Shown here: positions 8,380 to 16,672 of the stretch, piece after piece | Layout: the number at the start of each line of letters is the position of its first letter | How positions within the stretch are numbered: position 1 is the stretch's first letter | Assembly (NCBI GenBank): GCA_963807155.1 | Contig: CAWEAZ010000031.1 | Coordinates: 434,001-498,000 of the forward strand | Source: JACCZX01 sp963807155 | Lineage (GTDB): Bacteria > Pseudomonadota > Gammaproteobacteria > Burkholderiales > Burkholderiaceae_F | DNA length: 64,000 bases | Reading direction: 5' to 3' | Notes under the pieces: generated by a model | What the model saw: the letters and a program-made list of their open reading frames with translations, nothing else | Databases searched by the model: none | What the model was told of the DNA's origin: nothing | Program-made: the position numbers and the translations under genes

Positions 8380-9900
8380 TTACCTTCCGGCTACTTCCTG
8401 TTCCTGCTCCTGCGCTTGCTCATCGGCAAACCAATGCGCGCGCGCCGCCATGATCAGCGTTTTTGCGCGCTCATCGTCGATGCCCGTCATTTCGGTCAAC
8501 TCGTCGACTGCAAGTTCGGCCAGATCATCGCGCGTGCGAATCGCGTTCTCCGCAAGCTTCGTCGCGAGTGCGGCGTCCATGCCGTCGAGCTCGAGCAGAT
8601 CCTTTTCGGCCTGCTCGACGCCTTCCTCGCGCTTGATCGCCTCGGTCAGCAACGCGTTACGCGCGCGCGTGCGAAGCTCTTCCACCGTTTCTTCGTCGAA
8701 TGCATCGATTTCGAGCAGTTCGTTGACCGGGACGTATGCAATCTCTTCGAGGCTGCCGAAACCCTCGCCAATCAGAATGTTGGCGATCTCTTCGTCGACG
8801 TCGAGCTTCTCGACAAAGGTCGCGCGGACCGACGACTGCTCGCCTTCCTGCTTCGTCGACGATTCCTCGGCGGTCATGATGTTGATCTGCCAGCCTGTCA
8901 GCTCGGAAGCGAGGCGCACATTCTGACCACTGCGGCCGATCGCGATCGCCAGATTGTCTTCGTCGACTACGACGTCCATCGCATGCTTGTCTTCATCGAC
9001 CAGAATCGATGAAACGTTAGCCGGCGCCAGCGCACCGATTACAAACTGCGCTGGGTCGTCGGACCACAGCACGATATCGACGCGCTCTCCCGCGAGCTCG
9101 TTGGTCACCGCTTGCACGCGCGAGCCGCGCATACCGACGCAAGTGCCAATAGGATCAATGCGCCGATCGTTGGTCCATACGGCGATTTTTGCGCGCACAC
9201 CCGGATCGCGTGCCGCGGATTTGATGACCAGTAGACCCTGCTCGATCTCGGGCACCTCAAACTCGAACAGCTTCATCAGGAACTCTGGCGAAGTGCGCGA
9301 CAAAATCACCTGCGGTCCGCGCGCCGTCCGATCGATTTTCTGCACGTACGCGCGCATGCGATCGCCGATCCGAAGATTCTCCTTCGGGATCATGTCGCTG
9401 CGAGGCAGCCTTGCCTCGACCTTGCCGACTTCGATGATCGCGTCGCCCTTGTCCATGCGCTTAATGGCGCCGCTGACGATCAAGTCGCCGCGCGCGAGAA
9501 AGTCATTCAGCGTCTGCTCACGCTCGGCGTCGCGAATCTTTTGCAGGATGACCTGCTTGGTGTCCTGCGCAAACCTGCGACCCAGATCCTGCCGCGGCAA
9601 TTGCTCCTCGATGTGTTCTTCAAGCTCGATGTCGGCGATCTGCTCGCGCGCGTCGGACAAGATGATGTGATGCCCCGGCTCCTGCAGGCCCGCCTCGTCG
9701 GGTACGACTAGCCAACGGCGGAACGCGTCGTACTCGCCTGTTTCGCGATCGACCGCAACGCGGATGTCGACGTCTTCCTCCGCATACAGTTTCTTGGTCG
9801 CCGTTGCCAGTGCGAGCTCCAGCGCGCCGAACACGATGTCTTTCGGCACATTCTTTTCGCGCGCCAGCGCATCGACCAACAACAAAATCTCACGGCTCAT
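8380..9900 (-). CDS. nusA: Transcription termination/antitermination factor NusA
   Basis: Binds RNA polymerase and controls pausing, termination and antitermination. It has 506 residues. The N-terminal polymerase-binding domain covers about 1-130, then an S1 domain, two KH domains (the second with AIAIGRSGQNVRLASELTG near 315-335) and two acidic C-terminal repeats (about 370-490), as in most proteobacteria. The start ATG overlaps the end of rimP by 4 bases, giving tight coupling. In several bacteria NusA influences its own operon; the leader described at 10566-10669 would be a natural target, but that is inference. Confidence 0.97.
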   Translation of the reverse strand: MSREILLLVDALAREKNVPKDIVFGALELALATATKKLYAEEDVDIRVAVDRETGEYDAFRRWLVVPDEAGLQEPGHHIILSDAREQIADIELEEHIEEQLPRQDLGRRFAQDTKQVILQKIRDAEREQTLNDFLARGDLIVSGAIKRMDKGDAIIEVGKVEARLPRSDMIPKENLRIGDRMRAYVQKIDRTARGPQVILSRTSPEFLMKLFEFEVPEIEQGLLVIKSAARDPGVRAKIAVWTNDRRIDPIGTCVGMRGSRVQAVTNELAGERVDIVLWSDDPAQFVIGALAPANVSSILVDEDKHAMDVVVDEDNLAIAIGRSGQNVRLASELTGWQINIMTAEESSTKQEGEQSSVRATFVEKLDVDEEIANILIGEGFGSLEEIAYVPVNELLEIDAFDEETVEELRTRARNALLTEAIKREEGVEQAEKDLLELDGMDAALATKLAENAIRTRDDLAELAVDELTEMTGIDDERAKTLIMAARAHWFADEQAQEQEQEVAGR

Positions 9901-10517
9901 GAATGTTCGCTCCCCAAACTGCTTGCATTACCGATCTTCATCGCGTCGTCGCCCGACGCATTCAAACGAGCCGGACGAAAATCCAGTTCCGGCACTAACC
10001 GCGCCTTGTCGATATCCTTCAAGGCGACTTCAATGACTCCCGCTGCCGGCGCACGTGTTCTTGTGCTCGTTCTTGATGCCGCACCACGGTGCGCACCTTT
10101 GGTCGGCGTTTCTTCGGTCATCAGCTCAAGCTGCAGCCGCTCTTCACCCTCGCCGCCTACCAGTTGCAACACACGCCCGCGCAATCGCTTGCGGCCGCCC
10201 GCCGCGGCCGACGGCGCATATAGCTGGACGTTGATTTCCTTCCCAGCGAAGCGCGCGAAATCGTCGGCGCCTCTTAACCGCCGGTCCAAACCCGGCGACG
10301 ACACCTCGAGGCGCTGATAATCGACCTGCTCAACCGCAAACAGGTGCGACAGCTGACGGCTTACACGCTCGCAGTCTTCCAGGCCGACACCCTTTTCTGC
10401 ATCCAGACTCACCCGCAACAATCCGGCGCCTAATCGCTCAACGTCGACCAGCTGATAGCCCATTCCAACGACGGTGCGTTCCACTGTCCGATACAAATCG
10501 CTCGTGACCTCAGCCAT
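9897..10517 (-). CDS. rimP: Ribosome maturation factor RimP, with internal basic insertion
   Basis: Needed for 30S maturation. The N-terminal half has the family features GYQLVDVERLGAGLLRVSLD, then DCERVSRQLS and the SSPGLDRRL motif. At 206 residues it is about 50 longer than the E. coli protein. The extra length includes a Ser/Thr/Arg-rich, low-complexity insertion (about residues 137-160) placed between two strands of the C-terminal SH3-like domain, and a short C-terminal tail. It is the first gene of the operon, 60-odd bases after an intrinsic terminator-like hairpin in the leader. Confidence 0.93.
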   Translation of the reverse strand: MAEVTSDLYRTVERTVVGMGYQLVDVERLGAGLLRVSLDAEKGVGLEDCERVSRQLSHLFAVEQVDYQRLEVSSPGLDRRLRGADDFARFAGKEINVQLYAPSAAAGGRKRLRGRVLQLVGGEGEERLQLELMTEETPTKGAHRGAASRTSTRTRAPAAGVIEVALKDIDKARLVPELDFRPARLNASGDDAMKIGNASSLGSEHS

Positions 10518-10565
10518 CTAAATTCAACGCTTCCCCACGCTTCAATCGCTAACAAATGCAGGCCC

Positions 10566-10600
10566 GGAAATAAAAAATGGGCCGTAAAGCCCATTTCTTA
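10566..10600 (-). terminator. Intrinsic terminator or attenuator in the rimP leader
   Basis: Read on the minus strand, AAATGGGC-TTTACG-GCCCATTT is an 8-bp stem with a 6-base loop (10575-10596), followed by TTTATTT. This is a clear rho-independent signal, but it lies downstream of the promoter at 10676-10705 and upstream of rimP. A second copy of AAATGGGCT occurs just before the stem (complement of about 10597-10606), so GCCCATTT could pair with either copy. That suggests alternative structures, i.e. attenuation or a short leader RNA. Confidence 0.65.
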
Positions 10601-10675
10601 GCCCATTTTTATTCTTACCAGGCTTGCTGCCGTTCTTGCTTGGCCTTACGACCTGGCCAAAAACAGCAGCCGCGC

Positions 10676-10705
10676 ATTATATGGGGCAGAGGCGCCCCAC
10701 AACAA
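10676..10705 (-). promoter_or_regulatory. Sigma-70-type promoter of the rimP-nusA-infB operon
   Basis: On the minus strand a perfect TATAAT (10676-10681) is 18 bases from TTGTTG (10700-10705). A start near 10669 would give a leader of about 150 bases before rimP, with the intrinsic terminator about 75-100 bases in. The -10 match is exact and the position fits the operon. Confidence 0.65.
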
Positions 10706-10736
10706 GCTCGACGGCTGGGGTCCGGGAGTGATGCAC

Positions 10737-12269
10737 TTAGAAGCTGCGCGGCGGTTTTCCGCGCTTGAAGCGCGCCGGTCTTCCGTTGTTCGGCAGCCCG
10801 TGTCCGGCAGCGATGTAGGTAACGCTGCTGGTCAGCGGGTCAGGCTGGCGCGGAGGGCGATTGCCCTGCGCAGGCTTGCCTCGGCCGCGGCCTGATCCCT
10901 GGCCTTGCCCGCCTCCGGGCTGGCCATTTCCCGGATTAAACGACTGGCCGAAATTCTGCGAAGGCTGGCGGCCCTGAGAACCAAACTGTCCGTCACGATT
11001 GCCCTGCTTGCGATTGCCCTCACCGCGACCGCCTCGGCCACGTCCACGGCCGCCTTCCGACGAGCCCTGACGCTGCCGTATCTCGTCGATGCCGATGCCA
11101 AGGTCGTGCACCCAAGCCTGCACCCATTCAGGCGCCAACTCCTGAAAGCGACCTCGGGCCAGCGAACGCGGCAGCTGGATTGACCCATAGCGAATGCGAA
11201 TCAAACGGCTCACTGTGAGCCCAATCGCTTCGAAAATACGACGCACTTCGCGATTGCGCCCTTCGCTAATCGCCACCCGATACCAACGATTCGCGCCGTC
11301 CCCCCCTGCCTCGTCGACGCGCGAAAATTTGGCGGGTCCGTCCTGCAGCTCGACACCATCGAGCAACTTCTGACGCTGCTCATCGGTAACTTCGCCTAAC
11401 ACTCTGACCGCGTACTCACGCTCGACTTCATAACGCGGATGCATCAGGCGGTTGGCCAACTCACCCGAGGTCGTGAAGATCAACAACCCCTCCGAATTCA
11501 AATCGAGCCGGCCTACCGCAACCCAACGCCCACCGGAAACCTTAGGCAGCTTTTCAAAAACCGTTGGCCGCGCGCCCGGATCGTCCTGCGTGACGATCTC
11601 ACCCACAGGCTTGTGATAAAGCAACACGCGCGGTGCGCGACCCGGCGCCTTGCGTGTCAGCGGTTTGCCGTTGATTCGGACTTGATCGCTCGCCAACACA
11701 CGCTGCCCAATATGCGCGGGTTCGCCGTTAACAGAGACTCGGCCGGCGATGATCATTTCTTCCATATCGCGGCGCGATCCGATGCCTGCATCGGCCAGCA
11801 CCTTGTGCAGCTTGTCCGATTGCGCCAACTGCGTCTGTTTGGCTGCTTGGCGGCCTCGCTCGAGAAGCTCGCGTGATAACGCCGATTCCGCCATCGCGGC
11901 CGGGTTGATGTCCTCGCCCTCGCCCGCCAGAGGCGCCTGCGGCCCGGCGGGTACCGCAGGTCCCGTGGGGATTACGGGTGGTGCCGCGACTCGTTCGGGG
12001 CGAACTGCACGATCAGTTCGATCACCACCGCGATCACCGCCCCTGCCACGGCGACGGCGGCCCCGTGGCCGCGGCCCACGACCATTTCCGGTCGCCGGCG
12101 GCGTCTCGCTGCGGTTTCCATCTACTTCGTCGGCTTCAGCTGCACCTTCGGGCTCGCTGACATTGCCGTCGGCAACGTTGCCGTCCTTGTCCGGCAGATC
12201 GCCGGAATGGTCCGCTTCAAGGGGCTCGGGGGGAATATCTTCGTCGGGAGAAGTGGAATTACTCATCAA
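10737..12269 (-). CDS. rluB: 23S rRNA pseudouridine(2605) synthase RluB
   Basis: A 510-residue protein with three parts. Residues 1 to about 140 are acidic, then Arg/Pro-rich and low complexity. An S4 RNA-binding domain follows (about 150-205, LHKVLADAGIGSRRDMEEMI). The RsuA/RluB/E/F-type catalytic domain has the active aspartate in GRLDLNSEGLLIF near residue 255. From about 395 to the end is a Gly/Arg/Gln/Asn-rich tail like RNA-chaperone RGG regions, longer than in E. coli RluB. The start overlaps the scpB stop region by 4 bases (ATGA). RluB versus RluE or RluF is judged by context next to scpB. Confidence 0.92.
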   Translation of the reverse strand: MMSNSTSPDEDIPPEPLEADHSGDLPDKDGNVADGNVSEPEGAAEADEVDGNRSETPPATGNGRGPRPRGRRRRGRGGDRGGDRTDRAVRPERVAAPPVIPTGPAVPAGPQAPLAGEGEDINPAAMAESALSRELLERGRQAAKQTQLAQSDKLHKVLADAGIGSRRDMEEMIIAGRVSVNGEPAHIGQRVLASDQVRINGKPLTRKAPGRAPRVLLYHKPVGEIVTQDDPGARPTVFEKLPKVSGGRWVAVGRLDLNSEGLLIFTTSGELANRLMHPRYEVEREYAVRVLGEVTDEQRQKLLDGVELQDGPAKFSRVDEAGGDGANRWYRVAISEGRNREVRRIFEAIGLTVSRLIRIRYGSIQLPRSLARGRFQELAPEWVQAWVHDLGIGIDEIRQRQGSSEGGRGRGRGGRGEGNRKQGNRDGQFGSQGRQPSQNFGQSFNPGNGQPGGGQGQGSGRGRGKPAQGNRPPRQPDPLTSSVTYIAAGHGLPNNGRPARFKRGKPPRSF

Positions 12270-12922
12270 GAGATCGGGAGCGAAGCCGTGTGGGAAAGTG
12301 TCAGCTCGGTTGAAGACATCGATTCGGATATCGAACTTGAAGGTCGTTGTGACAACGCATCTAACTGCGCGTCGGCCAGTTGGAGCTCCAGTTCCGCCGG
12401 AGCCTCGCCGGTACCCTCCTGCAGTGAGGGCAACTCGGCAAGCGAACGCAAACCAAGGTCATCCAGGAATTCCGTGGTGGTGCTGAATAACGCGGGCCTC
12501 CCCGGCACCTCACGATGACCGACCACTTCGATCCACCCGCGTTCTTCCAGAGTCTTGATCACCGAGCTGGACACCGTTACGCCGCGCATATCCTCGATGT
12601 CGCCACGCGTGACCGGTTGTCGGTACGCGATGATGGCAAGCGTCTCTAGAACGGCCCGCGAATATCTCGGCGGGCGCTCCGGGTTCAAGCGGTCGAGATA
12701 GTGGTGCATGGCGGGTGCGCTCTGAAAACGCCATCCCGATGAGAGCGCAACAAGTTCGAGCCCACGCCCCTGCCAGTCGCTACGCAACTGATCAAGCAGT
12801 ACGCGCATCGTGTCGGCATTCAGCTCGTCGTTTAACAGACGGCGCAATTCAGGCACCGAAAGCGGTTGCTCAGCGGTGAGGAGCGCTGCTTCGACAATGA
12901 CCTTGGCCTCAGAAGTATTCAT
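12266..12922 (-). CDS. scpB: Segregation and condensation protein B
   Basis: A 218-residue winged-helix kleisin partner of SMC. Family features are the N-terminal EAALLTAEQPLSVPEL, the middle SRAVLETLAIIAYRQPVTRG with the IRG/EDMRGV region, and LEERGWIEVVGHREVPGRP in the second winged helix. It lies upstream of rluB, the usual betaproteobacterial pairing. scpA, usually just upstream, is not present here; the 372 bases upstream carry only regulatory sequence. The C-terminal 40 residues are acidic and poorly conserved. Confidence 0.93.
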   Translation of the reverse strand: MNTSEAKVIVEAALLTAEQPLSVPELRRLLNDELNADTMRVLLDQLRSDWQGRGLELVALSSGWRFQSAPAMHHYLDRLNPERPPRYSRAVLETLAIIAYRQPVTRGDIEDMRGVTVSSSVIKTLEERGWIEVVGHREVPGRPALFSTTTEFLDDLGLRSLAELPSLQEGTGEAPAELELQLADAQLDALSQRPSSSISESMSSTELTLSHTASLPIS

Positions 12923-13238
12923 CAGCTCCGAAACGACAGTCTCCGTTGCGTCTCATTGACTTGCGAGCTCGCGAAAGCGCCGAAAATTGGCCGCCGAGCC
13001 GCACGCCGTAAAACCAATAAGGTGTTTGAAAATTCGGATTACGTACGCTTCGTGCGGCTGAACAGTTCAGGAAGCCGAGCGCGGAATCGGACGATCCGGC
13101 AACGCTGTCGGCTCTAAAGCAGGCTGCTCGCGCTGCTGTGGCCGACTCAACTTGGATGACGGCGAGTCTATCACGCACACTCCATCGCGCAAGATCCTGA
13201 TCAAGCAACACGCACAGTGCGATTCTTAACCACCGGGC
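12923..13238. other. Intergenic stretch between scpB and lexA, no gene recognised
   Basis: The region between the divergent scpB and lexA starts is 372 bases long. The last part is the lexA promoter. Reading frames crossing the rest show no family signature, no ribosome site and unusual composition, so I call no gene. scpB has a GGAG site at its start. Confidence 0.5.
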
Positions 13239-13272
13239 TTGCGTTTGGCCCGAACACTGTATATATTACCAG
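13239..13272 (+). promoter_or_regulatory. lexA promoter with overlapping LexA (SOS) box
   Basis: CTGTATATATTACCAG at 13257-13272 fits the proteobacterial SOS box CTGT-N8-nCAG, with CCAG in place of the commoner ACAG. It overlaps a -10 TATATT (13262-13267) that is 17 bases from a -35 TTGCGT (13239-13244). LexA bound here would block polymerase, the standard self-repression of lexA. The lexA ATG is 22 bases downstream. Confidence 0.85.
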
Positions 13273-13294
13273 TACCTCATTTCGTGAGACACCC

Positions 13295-13948
13295 ATGAGC
13301 GCACGGTCCACGCCTGTTCCAGCAGTCGACCCTACTCCGCGGCAGACCGAGATTCTCGAATTTATTCGGCAGACGCTGACTGAAAGCGGTGCCCCACCGA
13401 CACGCGACGAAATTTCCCAGGCGTTCGGTTTTCGTTCGCTGAATGCCGCTGAACAGCATCTGCAGGCATTACGGAAGAAAGGACTGATCGAGCTGGTAGC
13501 CGGGACATCGCGTGGCATTCGCTTGAAAGACAGCGTGCGCGAGTTGATGCTCGCCGCGCAGGATAGTGGGCTGCCGGTCATCGGCAAGGTTGCGGCGGGG
13601 AGTCCGATTCTGGCGCAGGAAAATGTGATGGCGACTGCGGCAGTGGATCCGGCAACCTTTAGACCGCATGCCGATTACTTGCTCGAGGTCCGTGGAATGA
13701 GTATGCGTGACGCCGGCATTCTCGACGGTGACTGGCTGGCGGTACACCGTCAACCTCAAGCGCGCTCCGGCCAGGTCGTTGTTGCGCGTATTGGCGACGA
13801 CGTGACCGTCAAGCGCCTGAAGTTGCGTGGTGCGCGCGCGGAGCTGATCGCCGAGAATCCGGACTACAAGCCCATCATTGTCGATCTGAAGCGCGAGGCG
13901 TTTGCCATCGAAGGCATCGCGGTCGGAGTCATTCGAGCATCGCTGTAG
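13295..13948 (+). CDS. lexA: SOS repressor LexA
   Basis: A 217-residue repressor. The N-terminal winged helix (1-70) starts with TPRQTEILEFIRQTL and contains PPTRDEISQAFGF. The self-cleavage bond is Ala101-Gly102 in KVAAGSPI, the nucleophile is Ser136 in RGMSMRDAGI and the general base is Lys173 in DDVTVKRLK. The start at 13295 is preferred over an upstream in-frame one (13217) because the LexA box and promoter lie between them, and the shorter form begins as the family does. The gene is autoregulated through the box at 13257-13272. Confidence 0.97.
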   Translation: MSARSTPVPAVDPTPRQTEILEFIRQTLTESGAPPTRDEISQAFGFRSLNAAEQHLQALRKKGLIELVAGTSRGIRLKDSVRELMLAAQDSGLPVIGKVAAGSPILAQENVMATAAVDPATFRPHADYLLEVRGMSMRDAGILDGDWLAVHRQPQARSGQVVVARIGDDVTVKRLKLRGARAELIAENPDYKPIIVDLKREAFAIEGIAVGVIRASL

Positions 13949-14020
13949 TCAATCGCGCGGCCATGCGCGGCCGTGTCGGGTATCGGACTTGCCACCGTGC
14001 GGTGAACCAACGGCTCGGCA

Positions 14021-14692
14021 ATGCGGAACATAAAATTGCAGACAACGCTCGCACACTCACTTGTTTCGACTCAAAGCGCAGATTCAGGTGCTGGCGAGGA
14101 TCAACGCAAGTTGCTCAACCAATGCCGCAACTGCCCGCTTTGGAAGTACGCCACGCAGGCGGTGCCGGGTGAGGGACCTGTATCCGCGCGACTGATGCTA
14201 GTGGGTGAGCAGCCGGGCGATCAGGAGGATCTTGCCGGGCGACCGTTCGTGGGGCCCGCTGGCCAATTGCTCGATCGCGCGTTGGCAGCCGCGGGCATCG
14301 ACCGTGGCGAGGTTTACGTCACGAACGCCGTCAAGCATTTCAAGTACGAGTTGCGCGGCAAGCGGCGTCTGCACAAGAAGCCAGCCGAGCTTGAAATCGC
14401 TGCATGTCACGGGTGGTACGAAAGCGAAGTAGCCACTGTGCAACCGGCTCTGATCGTTGCGCTGGGAGCCACTGCGGTGCGCGCGGTACTCGGACACCCG
14501 TTACCGATCCTTGCCAATCGTGGAAGGTTGATCGAGCCGCAAAACGAGCTTCCGCCGTCTACTCGCGTGTTGGTCACCGTGCATCCGTCGTATCTGTTGC
14601 GCGTGCTGCCGGAGACGCGCGACATCGAGTACGACAGGTTCGTTGCAGACTTGAAGATCGCGGCAAAGTACATCCGCAATTTGAGCAACTAG
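14021..14692 (+). CDS. udgX: UdgX-type uracil-DNA glycosylase
   Basis: A family 4-like uracil-DNA glycosylase that removes uracil from DNA. UdgX enzymes stay covalently attached to the abasic site through a histidine in a KRRIH loop. Here motif A is GEQPGDQEDL (62-71), followed by PFVGPAGQLLD; the UdgX-specific insertion is KRRLH at 114-118, so His 118 is the candidate nucleophile; motif B is VHPSYLLR (187-194). Cysteines 35, 38 and 129 fit the iron-sulfur site, but I see no clear fourth. It lies 72 bases after lexA on the same strand and overlaps the end of the next convergent gene by 4 bases. Confidence 0.9.
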   Translation: MRNIKLQTTLAHSLVSTQSADSGAGEDQRKLLNQCRNCPLWKYATQAVPGEGPVSARLMLVGEQPGDQEDLAGRPFVGPAGQLLDRALAAAGIDRGEVYVTNAVKHFKYELRGKRRLHKKPAELEIAACHGWYESEVATVQPALIVALGATAVRAVLGHPLPILANRGRLIEPQNELPPSTRVLVTVHPSYLLRVLPETRDIEYDRFVADLKIAAKYIRNLSN

Positions 14693-15549
14693 GACGCTGA
14701 TCTCAGTATCTTGTCGTGAAAGCGCAAGTGATCATCGACGAAGCTTGCAATGAAGTAATAGCTATGGTCGTAGCCTTCGTGATATCGGAGCGTTAGCGGC
14801 TGGCCTACTTTCCGACACGCCGCCTCGAAGGTTGACGGATAAAGTTGTTCGCTCAAGAATGGGTCAGCCAGTCCCTGGTCAATCAGCAGTCCATGTGGAA
14901 ACGGCGGCGCCGGTTGCCGACTCATCAGCACGCTTGCATCGTGCTGCTCCCAGCGATCAACGTGATCGCCGAAATAACCGCTGAATGCTTTCCTGCCCCA
15001 AGGGGCCTGCATCGGAGCGCCGATCGGAGCGAACGCCGAGACCGACGCGAAGCGGTCCGGATGGCGCAACGCGAGCGTCAACGCGCCGTGGCCGCCCATT
15101 GAATGGCCGAAGACACCAATGCGCGACACATCGATTGAAAACGCTTCGACCGCGAGCGGCAGAAGCTCGTGCATCAGATAGCTCTCCATCCGCCAGTGTT
15201 TGGCCCATGGCTCGCGCGTCGCGTCCAGATAGAAACCGGCGCCCACGCCGAAGTCCCACGATTCAGCTTCACCAGGCACGCCGGCGCCGCGTGGACTCGT
15301 GTCGGGCATCAGGAGCGCAATTCCGAGCTGCGCCGCTATTCGCTGCGCGCCTGCCTTTATCGTGAATGTTTCTTCAGTGCACGTCAGCCCGGCGAGAAAC
15401 ATCAGCATCGGCAATCCTGCACTCGACGCGCGCGGCGGCATGAACAGCGCAAACCGCATCGGCAATCCAATCTCGGTCGACAAGTGCCGATAGAAAAACT
15501 GGCGGCCGCCGAAGCAGCCGTGCTCGCTGAGCGGTTCAAGCTGCGGCAC
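14689..15549 (-). CDS. fghA: S-formylglutathione hydrolase
   Basis: Hydrolyses S-formylglutathione to formate and glutathione, the second step of glutathione-dependent formaldehyde oxidation. It is an alpha/beta hydrolase with the nucleophile elbow GHSMGGHGALTLALRHPDRF-like (Ser in GHSMGG), the early AGLTCTEETF segment and the catalytic His in GYDHSYYFI. The start chosen is a GTG at 15549, 14 bases after the adhC stop, because the protein then begins about like its family (LSEHGCFGG); an upstream TTG at 15579 is also possible. It is coupled to the dehydrogenase gene upstream. Confidence 0.93.
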   Translation of the reverse strand: MPQLEPLSEHGCFGGRQFFYRHLSTEIGLPMRFALFMPPRASSAGLPMLMFLAGLTCTEETFTIKAGAQRIAAQLGIALLMPDTSPRGAGVPGEAESWDFGVGAGFYLDATREPWAKHWRMESYLMHELLPLAVEAFSIDVSRIGVFGHSMGGHGALTLALRHPDRFASVSAFAPIGAPMQAPWGRKAFSGYFGDHVDRWEQHDASVLMSRQPAPPFPHGLLIDQGLADPFLSEQLYPSTFEAACRKVGQPLTLRYHEGYDHSYYFIASFVDDHLRFHDKILRSAS

Positions 15550-15565
15550 CTTCAGAATTTCGCAG

Positions 15566-16672
15566 CTAAAACTCAACAACGCTGCGAATCGATTCGCCGC
15601 GTTTCATCAGATCGAATCCTTCGTTGATGCGCTCGAGCGGCAAATGGTGCGTGATCAGATCGTCGATGTTCAGTTTGCCTTCCATGTACCAGTCGACGAT
15701 GCGCGGCACATCGGTGCGCCCGCGCGCTCCGCCGAATGCGGTGCCTTTCCATACGCGCCCGGTCACCAGCTGAAACGGCCGTGTGTTGATCTCCTGGCCC
15801 GCAGCGGCCACGCCGATGATGATGCTTTGACCCCACCCCTTGTGGCAGCACTCAAGCGCCTGGCGCATCGTCGTGACGTTGCCGATGCATTCGAAGCTGT
15901 AGTCGGCGCCACCGTCGGTCAACTGCACGATCGAGTCGACGACGTTTTCCACTTTCTTTGGATCGATGAAGTGCGTCATGCCGAACTTGCGGCCAAGTGC
16001 TTCGCGCGCAGGGTTTGTGTCGATTCCAATGATGCGGTCGGCGCCGACCATTTTCGCGCCCTGAATAACGTTCAAGCCGATGCCGCCGAGCCCGAATACG
16101 ACGACATTGGCTCCTGCCTCGACCTTTGCCGTGAAAAGTACCGCACCGACGCCGGTCGTGACCCCGCACCCGATGTAGCAAACCTTATCGAACGGCGCGT
16201 CGTCGCGAATCTTCGCGAGCGCTATCGCGGGCACCACGGTGTGATTCGCAAACGTCGACGTTCCCATGTAATGCAGGATCGGCTTGCCGTCGATTGAAAA
16301 TCGCGACGTGCCGTCGGGCATCAGGCCGCGCCCCTGCGTCGAACGAATCGCCTGACACAGGTTGGTCTTGCGCGACAGACAGAACTTGCACTGCCGGCAT
16401 TCGGGCGTGTACAGCGGAATAACGTGATCACCCGGCTTCAGCGTCGTCACGCCCGCGCCCACTTCAAGCACAACCCCTGCGCCTTCGTGCCCGAGTATCG
16501 ACGGAAAGATTCCTTCGGGGTCAGCCCCAGATAAGGTGTAGTAATCGGTATGGCAAATACCGGTCGCCTTGACTTCGACCAGCACCTCTCCGGCGCGCGG
16601 TGGATCGAGGTCCACCGTTTCGATGCTCAGGGGTTCACCGGCCTTCCACGCAACCGCCGCTTTCGTTTTCAT
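15566..16672 (-). CDS. adhC: S-(hydroxymethyl)glutathione dehydrogenase (class III alcohol dehydrogenase)
   Basis: Oxidises S-hydroxymethylglutathione, formed from formaldehyde and glutathione, with NAD. It has 368 residues, normal for class III. Catalytic zinc ligands are in ATGICHTDYYTLSGADPEG and LGHEGAG, and the structural zinc lies in CRQCKFCLSRKTNLC. The NAD motif is GLGGIGLNVIQGAKMVGA. The start at 16672 is preferred because AAGGAGGT lies just upstream within what would be codons of a longer reading (16687). It forms a two-gene formaldehyde module with the hydrolase downstream. Confidence 0.96.
   Translation of the reverse strand: MKTKAAVAWKAGEPLSIETVDLDPPRAGEVLVEVKATGICHTDYYTLSGADPEGIFPSILGHEGAGVVLEVGAGVTTLKPGDHVIPLYTPECRQCKFCLSRKTNLCQAIRSTQGRGLMPDGTSRFSIDGKPILHYMGTSTFANHTVVPAIALAKIRDDAPFDKVCYIGCGVTTGVGAVLFTAKVEAGANVVVFGLGGIGLNVIQGAKMVGADRIIGIDTNPAREALGRKFGMTHFIDPKKVENVVDSIVQLTDGGADYSFECIGNVTTMRQALECCHKGWGQSIIIGVAAAGQEINTRPFQLVTGRVWKGTAFGGARGRTDVPRIVDWYMEGKLNIDDLITHHLPLERINEGFDLMKRGESIRSVVEF

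Noticed and set aside
12909..13211. Minus-strand frame of 100 codons between scpB and lexA.
   Set aside because: No homology pattern, no ribosome site and it overlaps the scpB start; the region is better explained as intergenic sequence.
13217..13294. Extended N-terminus for LexA from an upstream start.
   Set aside because: The LexA box and promoter lie inside it, and the family begins near residue 1 of the shorter form.
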